This document shows, piece by piece, positions 9,727 to 21,192 of a stretch of DNA of 60,373 nt. Every line of letters starts with the position of its first letter. The stretch's first letter is position 1. The DNA comes from Aldersonia kunmingensis (GTDB lineage Bacteria > Actinomycetota > Actinomycetes > Mycobacteriales > Mycobacteriaceae): NCBI RefSeq assembly GCF_001646865.1, contig NZ_LRRB01000008.1:1-60373 (forward strand). The letters run 5' to 3'. The notes under the pieces were generated by a model. It was not told the DNA's origin. It did no database searches and saw only the letters and a list, made by a program, of their open reading frames with translations. A program made the translations under genes and the position numbers.

Positions 9727-11358
9727 ATGGCGAATAATTTCGCCGATCTGTTCGAACACTCTGTGGATGCAATGACCGACCGGGTCGCGTTGATTGCCGC
9801 TGGCCGTCAAGTTACATACGGCGAGTTGGAAATCGACGCGAACCGGTTGGCCCATCACCTGCTCGATAGTGGGCTCGGTATCGGCTCGCATATCGGGATC
9901 CACATGCACAACTCGATCGAGACGATGGTGGCGTTGATCGCCGCCTTCAAGATCCGAGGTGTGCCGATCAACATCAACTACCGCTACTCGTGCGACGAGT
10001 TGGCCTATGTCTACGACAATGCCGATCTCGCCGCAGTTATCCATCACCGGTCCTACTCGGACCGGGTGGACGAGGTGCTCGCGCGCCTGCCGCGGATCAC
10101 GCACTCGGTGGTGGTTGAGGACGACCTGTTCACGTATCTGCCCAGCCGCTCGGTTCCGTATGCCGAGGCGGTCGAAAATGCTTCGGATGCACGTGATTTC
10201 GGTCCGAGGTACGCCGACGACCTGTTCATCATGTACACCGGCGGAACCACGGGGCAGCCCAAAGGCGTGATGTGGCGGCAGGAAGACATGTGGCGCGTGC
10301 TCGGCGGTGGCACGGACTTCTACACCGGCGAGATGGTGGCCGACGAGTTTCAGCAGTCGCTGATGGGCTCGAAGAACGAACCGACGCGCTGGTTCGCGCT
10401 GCCGCCCCTGATTCACGCCTCGGCGATGATGCCCACCTTCACAGCGCTGTGGTCGGGCAACACGGTGGTGTTCGAGTCGAAGTTCGACCCGTACCGCACA
10501 TGGGAACTGGTGCAGCGGCACCAGACGCAGGTACTGATCATTACCGGCGACGCTATGGGCCGCCCGCTCGTGGACGCGCTGCGCGACCGTCCGGTGGATG
10601 TGTCGTGCCTCAGCGTCATCGCCTCGGGTGCAGCCCTTTTCGCGGCCTCTACCAAGGACGCTCTGTTCGGGCTGTTGCCCGATGTGATCGTCTCGGACTC
10701 GGTCGGCTCATCCGAAACGGGATTCGGAGGGATCGGCCTGGCGCACAGGGGACTGCGTCAGGCCGGCGGGCCAACCGTCCAGCCGGGGCGCGACTCGCTC
10801 GTCGTCGACGATGACGGACGGGCAGTCGCCCCCGGTGTGGAGGGATGGTTGGCGAAGACCGGTTCGGTTCCGCTGGGCTACTACAAGGATCCGGCTAAGT
10901 CCGCCAAGCTTTTTCGGGACGTCGATGGCCGGCGCATCGTTGTCACCGAGGACCGCGCGGTACAGGTCGATAGCGGCATCACCCTGCTCGGGCGGGGCAA
11001 CATGGTGATCAACACCGGCGGTGAAAAGGTCTTCGTCGAAGAGGTCGAGGGCGTGCTGAAAGCCTTCGGGGACGTTTATGACGCGATCGTGGTCGGCGTG
11101 CCGGACGAGCGCTGGGGATTCCGAGTTGCCGCAGTGCTTGCCACTGCACCGGGAGCTACTCTCGACACCTACGGGTTGATCGAGCATGCCCGAAAGGCCC
11201 TTGCGGGATACAAGATCCCACGATCACTCTGGCTCGAGGCCGAGATCTCACGGACGCCGAGCGGCAAGCCGGACTATCGGTGGGCGCAGCAGATCACAAC
11301 AACCCGCGAGCCCGATCACGAGATCGGGCTCGGAGGGGGGGAAGGGAAAAGCAGATGA
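9727..11358 (+). CDS. acyl-CoA synthetase, FadD19-like (sterol side-chain activation)
   Basis: 543 residues, an ANL-superfamily acyl-CoA ligase. The P-loop is YTGGTTGQPKGVMWR, followed by an aromatic GDAMGRPL region, and the C-terminal Lys motif sits in SGKPDYRWA. The GVMWRQEDMW sequence after the P-loop is typical of the FadD17/FadD19 sterol group rather than of ordinary fatty acid ligases. FadD19 activates the C26 side chain of cholesterol and is needed for C24-branched sterols. Its stop overlaps the next ATG by four bases. The exact paralogue cannot be settled without alignment. Confidence 0.8.
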   Translation: MANNFADLFEHSVDAMTDRVALIAAGRQVTYGELEIDANRLAHHLLDSGLGIGSHIGIHMHNSIETMVALIAAFKIRGVPININYRYSCDELAYVYDNADLAAVIHHRSYSDRVDEVLARLPRITHSVVVEDDLFTYLPSRSVPYAEAVENASDARDFGPRYADDLFIMYTGGTTGQPKGVMWRQEDMWRVLGGGTDFYTGEMVADEFQQSLMGSKNEPTRWFALPPLIHASAMMPTFTALWSGNTVVFESKFDPYRTWELVQRHQTQVLIITGDAMGRPLVDALRDRPVDVSCLSVIASGAALFAASTKDALFGLLPDVIVSDSVGSSETGFGGIGLAHRGLRQAGGPTVQPGRDSLVVDDDGRAVAPGVEGWLAKTGSVPLGYYKDPAKSAKLFRDVDGRRIVVTEDRAVQVDSGITLLGRGNMVINTGGEKVFVEEVEGVLKAFGDVYDAIVVGVPDERWGFRVAAVLATAPGATLDTYGLIEHARKALAGYKIPRSLWLEAEISRTPSGKPDYRWAQQITTTREPDHEIGLGGGEGKSR

Positions 11359-12332
11359 AGGTCGCGGTGACCGGAGCAGCTGGATTCGTCGGGGTCAACC
11401 TCGTCGAGCAGTTGCTGGCCGATGGACACGAGGTTGTGGCGATCGATCGAGTGCGGTCGAAAGTGCTTACCGCCGAAGGTGTTACCTGGGTTGACGCAGA
11501 TATTCTCGATGTGGATTCGATGGTGCGTGCGTTCGACGGCGTTGAGGTCGTCTACCACCTCGTCGCGGTGATCACGCTGGCCCACAAGGACGATATTGCG
11601 TGGCGTGTGAATACCGAGGGCGTTCGTACGGTGGCCGAGGCCGCCCTCACCGTTGGTGCGCGAAAGCTCGTGCACTGCAGCTCACTGCACGCGTTTGATC
11701 AGTACCACCTCGGCAGCGCGCTCAACGAATCGTCGGCGCGTGCGACCGGTGCAGACCTGCCGGTGTACGACCGGTCGAAGTGGCAGGGCGAGGTCGAGCT
11801 GCTCAAGGTGGCCGACCGCGGCCTCGATGCGGTGATCTGCAACCCCACCGGGATCTACGGCCCTGCCGACTACGGCCTGTCGCGGATGAATGCGATGCTC
11901 CGCGACGCCGGGCGGGGCAGGATGCCGGTGGGCATCAAGGCCAGCTTCGACATGGTGGATGTACGCGACGTCGCAGCGGGTCTGATCCTCGCGTCGGAGA
12001 AGGGTGTGCAGGGCGAAAATTACCTGCTCACCGGATATAGAGCCGATCTGACCGAGCTGTTCCGCATTGCCGCGCGGTCGATGGGCCGGCGCGGGCCGCT
12101 GTTCGCTCTGCCACTGAAGGCGCTCGAATTGGTGCTGCCGATTGCCGAGCCGATCGGTTCGCGCATTGGCAGCGACGTTTTCACCAAGGCCGCGATCGAG
12201 ACCCTGCTGACCTCACCGGTCGTGGACGGTTCGAAGGCTGCACGGGTGCTCGGGTACAAGCCGCGCCCGACCGAAGAGACGATGCGTGACTTCGTGACCT
12301 TCCTGGTCGGCTCCGGCCAGATGCGGGGCTAG
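11355..12332 (+). CDS. extended SDR, 3beta-hydroxysteroid dehydrogenase/sterol decarboxylase-like
   Basis: 325 residues with N-terminal TGAAGFVGVNL (GxxGxxG), DADILD, and the catalytic YDRSKWQGE; the Ser lies in CSSLHAF. This architecture is shared by 3beta-HSD, NSDHL-type sterol C4-decarboxylases and dihydroflavonol reductases. ATG at 11355 overlaps the ligase stop (ATGA) with an AG-rich ribosome-binding stretch just upstream. Oxidation of a sterol 3beta-hydroxyl is the most economical reading given the neighbours; a C4-decarboxylating role together with CYP51 is a second possibility. Confidence 0.75.
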   Translation: MKVAVTGAAGFVGVNLVEQLLADGHEVVAIDRVRSKVLTAEGVTWVDADILDVDSMVRAFDGVEVVYHLVAVITLAHKDDIAWRVNTEGVRTVAEAALTVGARKLVHCSSLHAFDQYHLGSALNESSARATGADLPVYDRSKWQGEVELLKVADRGLDAVICNPTGIYGPADYGLSRMNAMLRDAGRGRMPVGIKASFDMVDVRDVAAGLILASEKGVQGENYLLTGYRADLTELFRIAARSMGRRGPLFALPLKALELVLPIAEPIGSRIGSDVFTKAAIETLLTSPVVDGSKAARVLGYKPRPTEETMRDFVTFLVGSGQMRG

Positions 12333-12343
12333 CTGGCGAAGAA

Positions 12344-12389
12344 CGAATGCGCCCGTCGGCCCAGTTGCCCTAGTCGACGGGCGCATTCG
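12344..12389. terminator. bidirectional hairpin between convergent genes
   Basis: Perfect 15-base arms CGAATGCGCCCGTCG (12344-12358) and its complement at 12375-12389. It serves the plus-strand 3beta-HSD-like gene and the minus-strand lipase. The right arm lies inside the last codons of the lipase, whose stop is in the loop. Confidence 0.8.
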
Positions 12390-13713
12390 TGTATTCGGGG
12401 CTAGCCGCAGGCAGGGGAGCGATGCCGTTGAAGCGGTCGACCATCCACGCCGCGGCCGTTGGCACGTTGGTGAACTCGGGGATGCCGTGACCGGCAGCGG
12501 TGCTCGGGAGGATGGGCGGCAACTCGATGTTGTTGAGCGTGACCGGAACTCCACGTTCACACCACGTGTGTGCGAGTTCGCGCACGCGGTTGTTGGGGAC
12601 CACGTCGTCATTGACGTTCGAGGTGAGCAGCACCGGCGAGGTCGGGGTCAGGTTCCCGAGGGCCTGGTCCTCGATGATGAGTCGCCCGATCGGGTCGTTC
12701 GTGATGGCAGCGGCCAGGGGTTCGCCCGTTTTGGTCCACTGTGTGGTGCGCTGGAACGAGTAGTTCAGCAGGGTTTCCCCGACGCACTGGTTCGCGGTGT
12801 TGCGCATCATGGCTTTGCCCTGATCGTTGAGGACGCGGTCCAGCACGGGGCCGATTTCCGGATTGGTACGCAGGGCGCCGTTGAGGAAGTAGCCGACGGC
12901 ACCGATGAGGGTGCTGCCTTCGCCCCGGGCCAGGGTGTCGGCGAGGTTCACCGGAGGGGCACCCGCATACGTGCCCTTCATATTCAGCTCGGGCGCGTAG
13001 GTCGGCTGTAGTTCGGCGGCCGCCGCGACGGCATGGCCGCCCTGGGAGTAGCCCCAGAATCCGACCGGCCCGGATGAGCTCAGCGAAGTACCGGGGAGCC
13101 GCAGAGCGGCTCGCGCCGCGTCGATCACCGCACGCGCCGAGTAGGAGCGGTTGATGTAGGGGTGCGGACCCGGGGTCCCGAGGCCGACGTAGTCGGTGAA
13201 GACGACGGCAATCCCTTGCGCGAGCAGGTAATCGACGGCCAAAATTTCGTATCCGAAGGACAGGTCTAGCGGCGGACGGTAATGCAGGAGCGTTTGCATC
13301 GCGATCGAGGGCGCGCATTGGCGGCCCTGGCCGATCGTTCCCGATGCGAGCGACACCAGGGGCCGCGGTCCGCGACCGGTCCAGGCCGTGCTGGGCTCGA
13401 AGTAGGTGCCGGACACAGCGATTGGGCTACCCGCGTCGTCGACGCTGCGGTACATGATGCGCCGTGCCGCGCCGGGGAAAGTTCCCGTTGCCGAGGGGAT
13501 CGACAGGATTGGCGTGAAGGACTGCTCGCGAATCACGTCGCCGGCAGCGTTGCCGGGCAGGACCGCAGGCGGATCGTAGAACGACCCCCACGGACCGACC
13601 GGCGCCGGGACCGCGGGAGGGCTGGCAGAGGCTTGTGGTGCGCCTATTCCGATGGACACCACACCCAATGCCATCGCCAGAGCTGCCGACCAGGTTCGAA
13701 CAGTGCCTCGCAT
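12370..13713 (-). CDS. secreted lipase (LIP family alpha/beta hydrolase)
   Basis: 447 residues. The N-terminus MRGTVRTW then a hydrophobic stretch ending in ASA (about residue 30) is a Sec signal peptide. The nucleophile elbow GYSQGG has Ser near residue 223, and the sequence resembles actinobacterial secretory (triacylglycerol) lipases of the LIP family. The ATG at 13713 starts the signal peptide; an upstream extension of the frame crosses the operator and is not used. It may release acyl groups from lipids or steryl esters outside the cell, supplying substrate for the neighbouring sterol genes (inference). Divergent from a TetR regulator. Confidence 0.88.
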   Translation of the reverse strand: MRGTVRTWSAALAMALGVVSIGIGAPQASASPPAVPAPVGPWGSFYDPPAVLPGNAAGDVIREQSFTPILSIPSATGTFPGAARRIMYRSVDDAGSPIAVSGTYFEPSTAWTGRGPRPLVSLASGTIGQGRQCAPSIAMQTLLHYRPPLDLSFGYEILAVDYLLAQGIAVVFTDYVGLGTPGPHPYINRSYSARAVIDAARAALRLPGTSLSSSGPVGFWGYSQGGHAVAAAAELQPTYAPELNMKGTYAGAPPVNLADTLARGEGSTLIGAVGYFLNGALRTNPEIGPVLDRVLNDQGKAMMRNTANQCVGETLLNYSFQRTTQWTKTGEPLAAAITNDPIGRLIIEDQALGNLTPTSPVLLTSNVNDDVVPNNRVRELAHTWCERGVPVTLNNIELPPILPSTAAGHGIPEFTNVPTAAAWMVDRFNGIAPLPAASPEYTNAPVD

Positions 13714-13756
13714 CGTGACTCCATCCCCCGCACGCCTCGTCGCGTGACCCAAATTA

Positions 13757-13773
13757 CAGACAGTCCCTGTCTG
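13757..13773. promoter_or_regulatory. inverted repeat operator between lipase and TetR genes
   Basis: CAGACAG TCC CTGTCTG, perfect 7-base arms with a 3-base spacer, between divergent start codons at 13713 and 13818. Size and position suit a TetR-family operator. The regulator gene itself has CAAGAT six bases before its GTG, consistent with a leaderless transcript. Confidence 0.7.
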
Positions 13774-13817
13774 AAAGTCAAGGGTGGATTGGCGGGGACT
13801 TCGGGCAAGATTGAGTC

Positions 13818-14441
13818 GTGACTTCCCGGACGCCTCCACACCCATCTCCGGCGCGTGGCCGTCCGCGCGATCCGGGCATCGAGTCCCGGGTTTTCGCTGC
13901 GGTGCAGACCGTCTACTGGGAGACCGGATGGTCGGGCTTCACCATCGATGCAGTGGCCAAGACGGCAGAAGTGGGGCGAGCGGCGATCTATCGCCGGTGG
14001 CCCTCCAAGATCGAGCTGCTGATCGCCGCACTCGAGCAGATCACTCCGCTTCACGACCCGATCGATACCGGCACCATGCGCGGCGATCTGGAGGAACTGA
14101 CGCGGCAGCTGTTGTCCGGCTATCAGTCACAGCCGGGGTTGGTTGCGCTTCGGGTCGCACTCGACGCGCGGGTCTTTCCCGAGCTTCTCGAACCGCTCAC
14201 GCAGACCATAAGCGCAAGCCGCTTCGCGACGACCCGCGACATTGTGCGCCGTGGAATCGAGCGCGGTGAACTACCCGCCACCACCAGCGTCACAACACTG
14301 TTGGAGATGCTGACCGGGGCGGCTCTGAGTCACATTCTCTTTTCGCACCAGCTGGCGGGTACGCCGATCGCTGACAGTGCTTATGTGGAGCGCCTGGTGA
14401 ATATGGTTCTGGCTGCGGCGGATTCCGTTTCCGGAAGGTGA
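13818..14441 (+). CDS. TetR-family transcriptional regulator
   Basis: 207 residues. The N-terminal helix-turn-helix is FTIDAVAKTAEVGRAAIYRRWPSK, followed by a C-terminal ligand-binding domain with the TetR_C-type pattern RVALDARVFPELLEPL. GTG start with a -10-like CAAGAT six bases upstream. It is divergent from the secreted lipase with a perfect dyad in between, so it most likely represses itself and the lipase, responding to a lipid or fatty acyl ligand (inference). Confidence 0.88.
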   Translation: MTSRTPPHPSPARGRPRDPGIESRVFAAVQTVYWETGWSGFTIDAVAKTAEVGRAAIYRRWPSKIELLIAALEQITPLHDPIDTGTMRGDLEELTRQLLSGYQSQPGLVALRVALDARVFPELLEPLTQTISASRFATTRDIVRRGIERGELPATTSVTTLLEMLTGAALSHILFSHQLAGTPIADSAYVERLVNMVLAAADSVSGR

Positions 14442-14453
14442 CCGACGGTGCCC

Positions 14454-15197
14454 TCAGTACTGCGGTTCGCGGACCTCTTCGAGCCCGAGTTCGAGCATGC
14501 CTTCGAGGATGCGGGTAAGCCCGGCGGGGTCTGCGGGTATCGCGCGATCGCGGTCGCGCGGGCCGATCACGTAGCGGCCGTCGCCGGCGATATCGATCCA
14601 GCGCAGCGAACCGATCTCGGCTTGCCGTCCATAGCGGGGCCCGGCCCACACCCGGATGGCGCCGTTACCGGCGTGCCGGTCGGTAAGCGCTTGTTCCAGC
14701 CGCGGAGCCGTGCGCGTCGCGATCGCGGACGACAGGAAGCCTCGCGGCTCGTCGTCGTGCGTCATGGTGGACCGGCGAAACTCGTTGTGCCCAGCCGAAT
14801 TCGGGGGTAGCACGGCCACAATCTGCCCGGGCAGATAGCCCGCGGAGCCGAAGCCGAGGGTGATGTCGCCGCCGTGGTTTTCGTCGGGACCGGGCTGCTG
14901 CACGGCGATCGCGGCCAAATGTTGTGCCTGCGCGGCGATCACCCGGATCGGCGTCTCATCGACCGTGCGGCCGGTGACCGCGAAGTGCACATCCGGTTTC
15001 GTCAACACCCGCACTGCGGCGCGCAAACGCTCGTGTTCGGGGCCGGCAAAGGCTTCGCGCACGGCCCGCTCGAACTGGTCGGCGTCGTCCTGCCACTCGA
15101 AACCCGACACGATATCGAACGGGAAGGGGTAGCGATCGAGTCCGGTGCCGTACCACAGAGCGCCGAACTGGGCCGCGCCGAGTTGCCAGTTGATCAT
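14454..15197 (-). CDS. ESX secretion-associated protein, EspG-like
   Basis: 247 residues. The N-terminus, with LWYGTGLDRYPFPFDI, and the long mixed alpha/beta body with PGPDENHGGDITLGFG and FLSSAIATRTAPRL resemble EspG-family chaperones, which bind PE/PPE-type substrates of type VII secretion. The start overlaps the stop of the PPE-like gene (ATGA), as expected for a chaperone made with its client. No core ESX genes (EccC, EccD, MycP) are in the window. It converges with the TetR gene across 12 bases. Confidence 0.7.
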   Translation of the reverse strand: MINWQLGAAQFGALWYGTGLDRYPFPFDIVSGFEWQDDADQFERAVREAFAGPEHERLRAAVRVLTKPDVHFAVTGRTVDETPIRVIAAQAQHLAAIAVQQPGPDENHGGDITLGFGSAGYLPGQIVAVLPPNSAGHNEFRRSTMTHDDEPRGFLSSAIATRTAPRLEQALTDRHAGNGAIRVWAGPRYGRQAEIGSLRWIDIAGDGRYVIGPRDRDRAIPADPAGLTRILEGMLELGLEEVREPQY

Positions 15198-16345
15198 GCG
15201 CCGATCACCGGCGGCGCCGTCAGCGGCAGTTGCCCGATCAATTCGTTTCCGTTCTCGAGCGTCACCAGATAACCGGGCGACTTGTGCTCCTTGTCGTCCT
15301 CGCCCTTGCCGCGCGCGCCGGGGGCACCGGCGAACCCGCCGGTGCCGGCCATGCCGGCGCGCCCGGCGGCCGCGCCACCCGCCGCGCCCATCGCGCTCCC
15401 ACCGGCCAACCCGGCTGGGCTCAGGCTGCCTGCCGCGAGGGAGGGGCTACCGAGACCGCCTGCACCACCGCCGATTCCGCCGCCACCACCGGCGGATCCG
15501 TGACCGCCGAGCCCGCTGGACCCGAGGCCATTGGATCCGAGGCCGGATCGCGCGGCATCACCACTCCCGCCGTATCCGGCCGGCGTCGTGGCGTCGGCCG
15601 AGGCTGGGTTGGTCGCGGAGGGATCGGTCAGAGCGGACGAATCCGAGAGGCCGGTGGTGTCGGAGCCGGAGCCCGTGCCGTCATTCGCAGTGGTGCTGGC
15701 CTGCGTGGATTGGTCCGTTTGGGTGCCATTCGTTGGCGCCGACGCAGGGGAGCTTCCTGGCGAGCCGCCATTGCCGCTGCTGTCACTGGACGGCCAGCCG
15801 GTCCCCGGGGGCGCCGTAATGGGAGGTGGCCCGTCGGTTCCGAACATCGAGAACATTGGCACCGCGCCATCGGTTTTGACCAGGTCGGTGTTGTAGCCGG
15901 CCAGCGCGACCTGCGCTTCGGCCTGGCGGCGGTAGTACTCGTCCTCGGTATCGGTGTCCCAGGGGGTCACCTTGTCCCAGACACCCTTGTCGACACTCGC
16001 CGGCACAGCAGTCCGCACTGCCGCGACTGCTTGGGACAACTGTGCCAGCGTCGTTCCGACTGCGGTGAACGCGTCGGCGCTGCCTTGGGCGCACGGCGCG
16101 TACTTGGTGTTGAGTTTGTCTGTTGCCGCGGTAGCTGCGGTACCGGTCCAGTGCTCACCGACCTTTGTCCCTAGACCGGTGACAAACGCCGTAATCACCT
16201 GATGCGACTCGTTCGCCAGCCCGGCCCAGCCGCCATCGAGCGAGCCCGCTCCCTCCGCGGACATCGGTTCGACCACGCCGACGATCTTGTCCAAACTCCA
16301 GCCGTCGACGGCCAGCGCACGGACGTATTGCGGATCCGCACTCAT
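15194..16345 (-). CDS. PPE-like/WXG-type ESX substrate with glycine-rich tail
   Basis: 383 residues. The first 150 are helical with WAGLANESHQVITAFVTGLG and WTGTAATAATDKL, a WXG/PPE-like helical hairpin pattern. Then comes a long low-complexity region (Gly/Ser/Thr/Asp, later GGxG repeats) and a conserved C-terminal strand-rich tail YLVTLENGNELIGQLP. ATG at 16345 was preferred over the ATG six bases upstream because only it has a workable GGGGGG spacing. It pairs with the EspG-like protein downstream. A secreted or surface product is inferred; PPE family membership should be confirmed by profile search. Confidence 0.65.
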   Translation of the reverse strand: MSADPQYVRALAVDGWSLDKIVGVVEPMSAEGAGSLDGGWAGLANESHQVITAFVTGLGTKVGEHWTGTAATAATDKLNTKYAPCAQGSADAFTAVGTTLAQLSQAVAAVRTAVPASVDKGVWDKVTPWDTDTEDEYYRRQAEAQVALAGYNTDLVKTDGAVPMFSMFGTDGPPPITAPPGTGWPSSDSSGNGGSPGSSPASAPTNGTQTDQSTQASTTANDGTGSGSDTTGLSDSSALTDPSATNPASADATTPAGYGGSGDAARSGLGSNGLGSSGLGGHGSAGGGGGIGGGAGGLGSPSLAAGSLSPAGLAGGSAMGAAGGAAAGRAGMAGTGGFAGAPGARGKGEDDKEHKSPGYLVTLENGNELIGQLPLTAPPVIGA

Positions 16346-16453
16346 CAGCATCCCCCCGGATTACCGAACCGCAGCCGCGGTGTTTCGTGATTCCCCCGCC
16401 CGGGCACCGATCGGCCGCAGGCAGCCGAAGCATACCCAACGGGCACAAAAGAA

Positions 16454-16494
16454 ATCGCGCCCGGAACCGCTTGTGGCGGAATTCCGGGCGCGAT
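16454..16494 (-). terminator. intrinsic terminator of the kshA operon
   Basis: ATCGCGCCCGGAA (16454-16466) pairs with 16482-16494, and an inner CCGC/GCGG stem closes the loop. Read on the minus strand it is followed by TTTCTTTTG, a T-rich tract, directly after the gene ending at 16505. Confidence 0.88.
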
Positions 16495-16504
16495 GTGTCA
16501 GGAC

Positions 16505-16870
16505 TTATTCGGCGGTCTCATCGGGTATGTGTAAGTACCCTTCGAGCACGGCGTGTTCGATGCTTGCCTTGAGCCGTGGGCACGTCGGGCGGGCTGTGCG
16601 CGACGCGGTCGAACTCGCGTCCGCGTAATGCGGGCACGAATCCGATGGCTCGGAGATCCACTGAATGCTGGTGTGCTGAAAGCTGTTCTTGCGCACCAAC
16701 ACGCCGATATGGCAGGTCCGGCACTCCACCGGAGTCATCTCGTCCATGAAGTTCGCCTTGTCGGCGACTGTTTGGGCGCGGACGGCCTCAACACGGGCGG
16801 GGTCGTCCGCGAAAGCTGGGGCCTTGGCCCAACTTCCTACGGGCGCTTTCGACCCGGCCGAGGCGTCCAT
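16505..16870 (-). CDS. small Cys-rich protein downstream of kshA (Rv3527-like)
   Basis: 121 residues, starting two bases after the kshA stop. It contains VECRTCHIGVLV (CxxC followed by His) and a second Cys/His in SCPHYADASS, so a small metal or iron-sulfur site is possible. A hypothetical gene also follows kshA in M. tuberculosis (Rv3527). The tight spacing argues that it works with KshA, perhaps in assembly or electron transfer, but this is inference and no family is recognised. Confidence 0.75.
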   Translation of the reverse strand: MDASAGSKAPVGSWAKAPAFADDPARVEAVRAQTVADKANFMDEMTPVECRTCHIGVLVRKNSFQHTSIQWISEPSDSCPHYADASSTASRTARPTCPRLKASIEHAVLEGYLHIPDETAE

Positions 16871-16872
16871 CG

Positions 16873-18030
16873 TCACACTCCTGCGGTGTTGTCGGACTCC
16901 GCGTTCGCCTCGGCCTCTTCCTTCTGCCGGGCGAGATTCGCGTCGACTTCCTTCTGCCACGACTCGATGGCGCGAGTGGTGTCGATTTCGTACTCGAACC
17001 GCGCGGTCATCTTGTCGGTGACGTCGGCGACGTCCACGTAGAACTGCTCGTACCAACGACGCAGCTGGTAGACCGGTCCGTCTTCCTCGCAGAGCAACGG
17101 GTTCTCGATCTTGGTCTTGTGCAGCCAGATCTCGACGTCCTGCTCGAAGCCCATCGTGACGCCCTTGGTGAACGCCTTGGCGATCTTGTTGGACGTCTCG
17201 TCATCGAGGCCCTGCGGCTTCTGCACGCTCACGCCGTACATCAACATGAACGAGTTCTGCGTGATCGGGTAATGGCAGTTGATCAGGATGCTCTCTGCCT
17301 TGAACCCGCTGTAGTTGTTGTGCAGCCAGTTGATCATGTAGGACGGGCCGTAGTAGGCGGCTTCCGAGTCGAGAATCGACTCGCCGTACTGCGTGCCCAT
17401 GCCCTGAATGTCGGCCCGGCCGTGGTTCTGCAGGTACTGCGCGGCGACGTGTCCCTCGAAGACGTTCTTGAAGTACTTCGGGAAGCCGTAGTGCACATAG
17501 AAGAAGTGCGCCATGTCGACCACGTTGTCGATGATTTCGCGGCAGTTCGAGCCCTCGATGATCATCGTGTTCCACGTCCAGTCGGTCCACTCATCGGTGA
17601 AGACCTCGGGGATGCGGGGGATCGTGACGTCCTCCGGCGGCGGGTTGCCCTCCGGGTCGTGCCACACGAACAGCATCTTGTTTTCCTGATGCGTGATCCA
17701 CGAACGCGTCCGGGCCAGCGGCGGCACGCGGCGCGCGTACGGAATATTCGCGCACTTGCCGTCGGTGCCCCACTCCCAGCCGTGGAACGGGCAGGCGATG
17801 GTGTCGCCCTTGATCTCGCCCTCGCTGAGGTCGGCACCCATGTGCCGGCAGTAAGCGTCGAGAACCTGCAGCTTGTTCTGGGTGTCTGCCCAGACGACGA
17901 GCTTGGTGCCGAACGCCTGCACGCTGTGCGGCTTGCCGTCGAGGAAGTCGCTCTCCAGCCCGAGGCAATGCCAGCCACGTGCGTACCGCGTGGGAACGCT
18001 GCCTACATCGATCTCGCGAACGCGAACCAT
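16873..18030 (-). CDS. kshA: 3-ketosteroid 9alpha-hydroxylase, oxygenase component
   Basis: 385 residues. The Rieske 2Fe-2S motif is C61-R-H63 ... C80-P-F-H83, and the mononuclear iron site follows in the segment DMAHFFYVHYG. This is the layout of KshA, which hydroxylates C9 of androstenedione or its CoA-side-chain analogues; with ring A dehydrogenation this opens ring B to give 3-HSA. The reductase KshB is not in the window. It is divergent from hsaA, and a KstR-type operator lies 29 bases upstream of the start. Confidence 0.96.
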   Translation of the reverse strand: MVRVREIDVGSVPTRYARGWHCLGLESDFLDGKPHSVQAFGTKLVVWADTQNKLQVLDAYCRHMGADLSEGEIKGDTIACPFHGWEWGTDGKCANIPYARRVPPLARTRSWITHQENKMLFVWHDPEGNPPPEDVTIPRIPEVFTDEWTDWTWNTMIIEGSNCREIIDNVVDMAHFFYVHYGFPKYFKNVFEGHVAAQYLQNHGRADIQGMGTQYGESILDSEAAYYGPSYMINWLHNNYSGFKAESILINCHYPITQNSFMLMYGVSVQKPQGLDDETSNKIAKAFTKGVTMGFEQDVEIWLHKTKIENPLLCEEDGPVYQLRRWYEQFYVDVADVTDKMTARFEYEIDTTRAIESWQKEVDANLARQKEEAEANAESDNTAGV

Positions 18031-18058
18031 TTGCCCCTCACAATCTCCAGTTGCCTAC

Positions 18059-18072
18059 TAGAACACGTTATA
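18059..18072. promoter_or_regulatory. KstR operator, kshA promoter side
   Basis: TAGAACACGTTATA is a full match to TNNAACNNGTTNNA. It lies 28 bases upstream of the kshA ATG, where a bound TetR-type repressor would block initiation. Confidence 0.85.
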
Positions 18073-18162
18073 GATGTTGGCGTCATTTTGCTAGCCATGT
18101 GGCGTGCATCAATCCGACAAGCCGCAGATGAACAGGGAGTTTGGCCCGGTCTCGACACAAAT

Positions 18163-18180
18163 CGGAACGTGTTCTAGTCT
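18163..18180. promoter_or_regulatory. KstR operator and -10 box, hsaA promoter side
   Basis: CGGAACGTGTTCTA (18163-18176) matches the KstR consensus except for C in place of the first T. TAGTCT at 18175-18180 overlaps its right end and could be the -10 hexamer, leaving a short leader with GGAAGG before the hsaA ATG. Confidence 0.8.
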
Positions 18181-18198
18181 CTGAAGGAAGGTGAACGA

Positions 18199-21190
<2,992 letters not shown>

Positions 21191-21192
21191 CG

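Noticed and set aside
15230-16174. A 314-codon plus-strand open frame opposite the PPE-like gene
   Set aside because: Antisense to the glycine-rich coding region, which forces long open frames on the other strand; no start signal.
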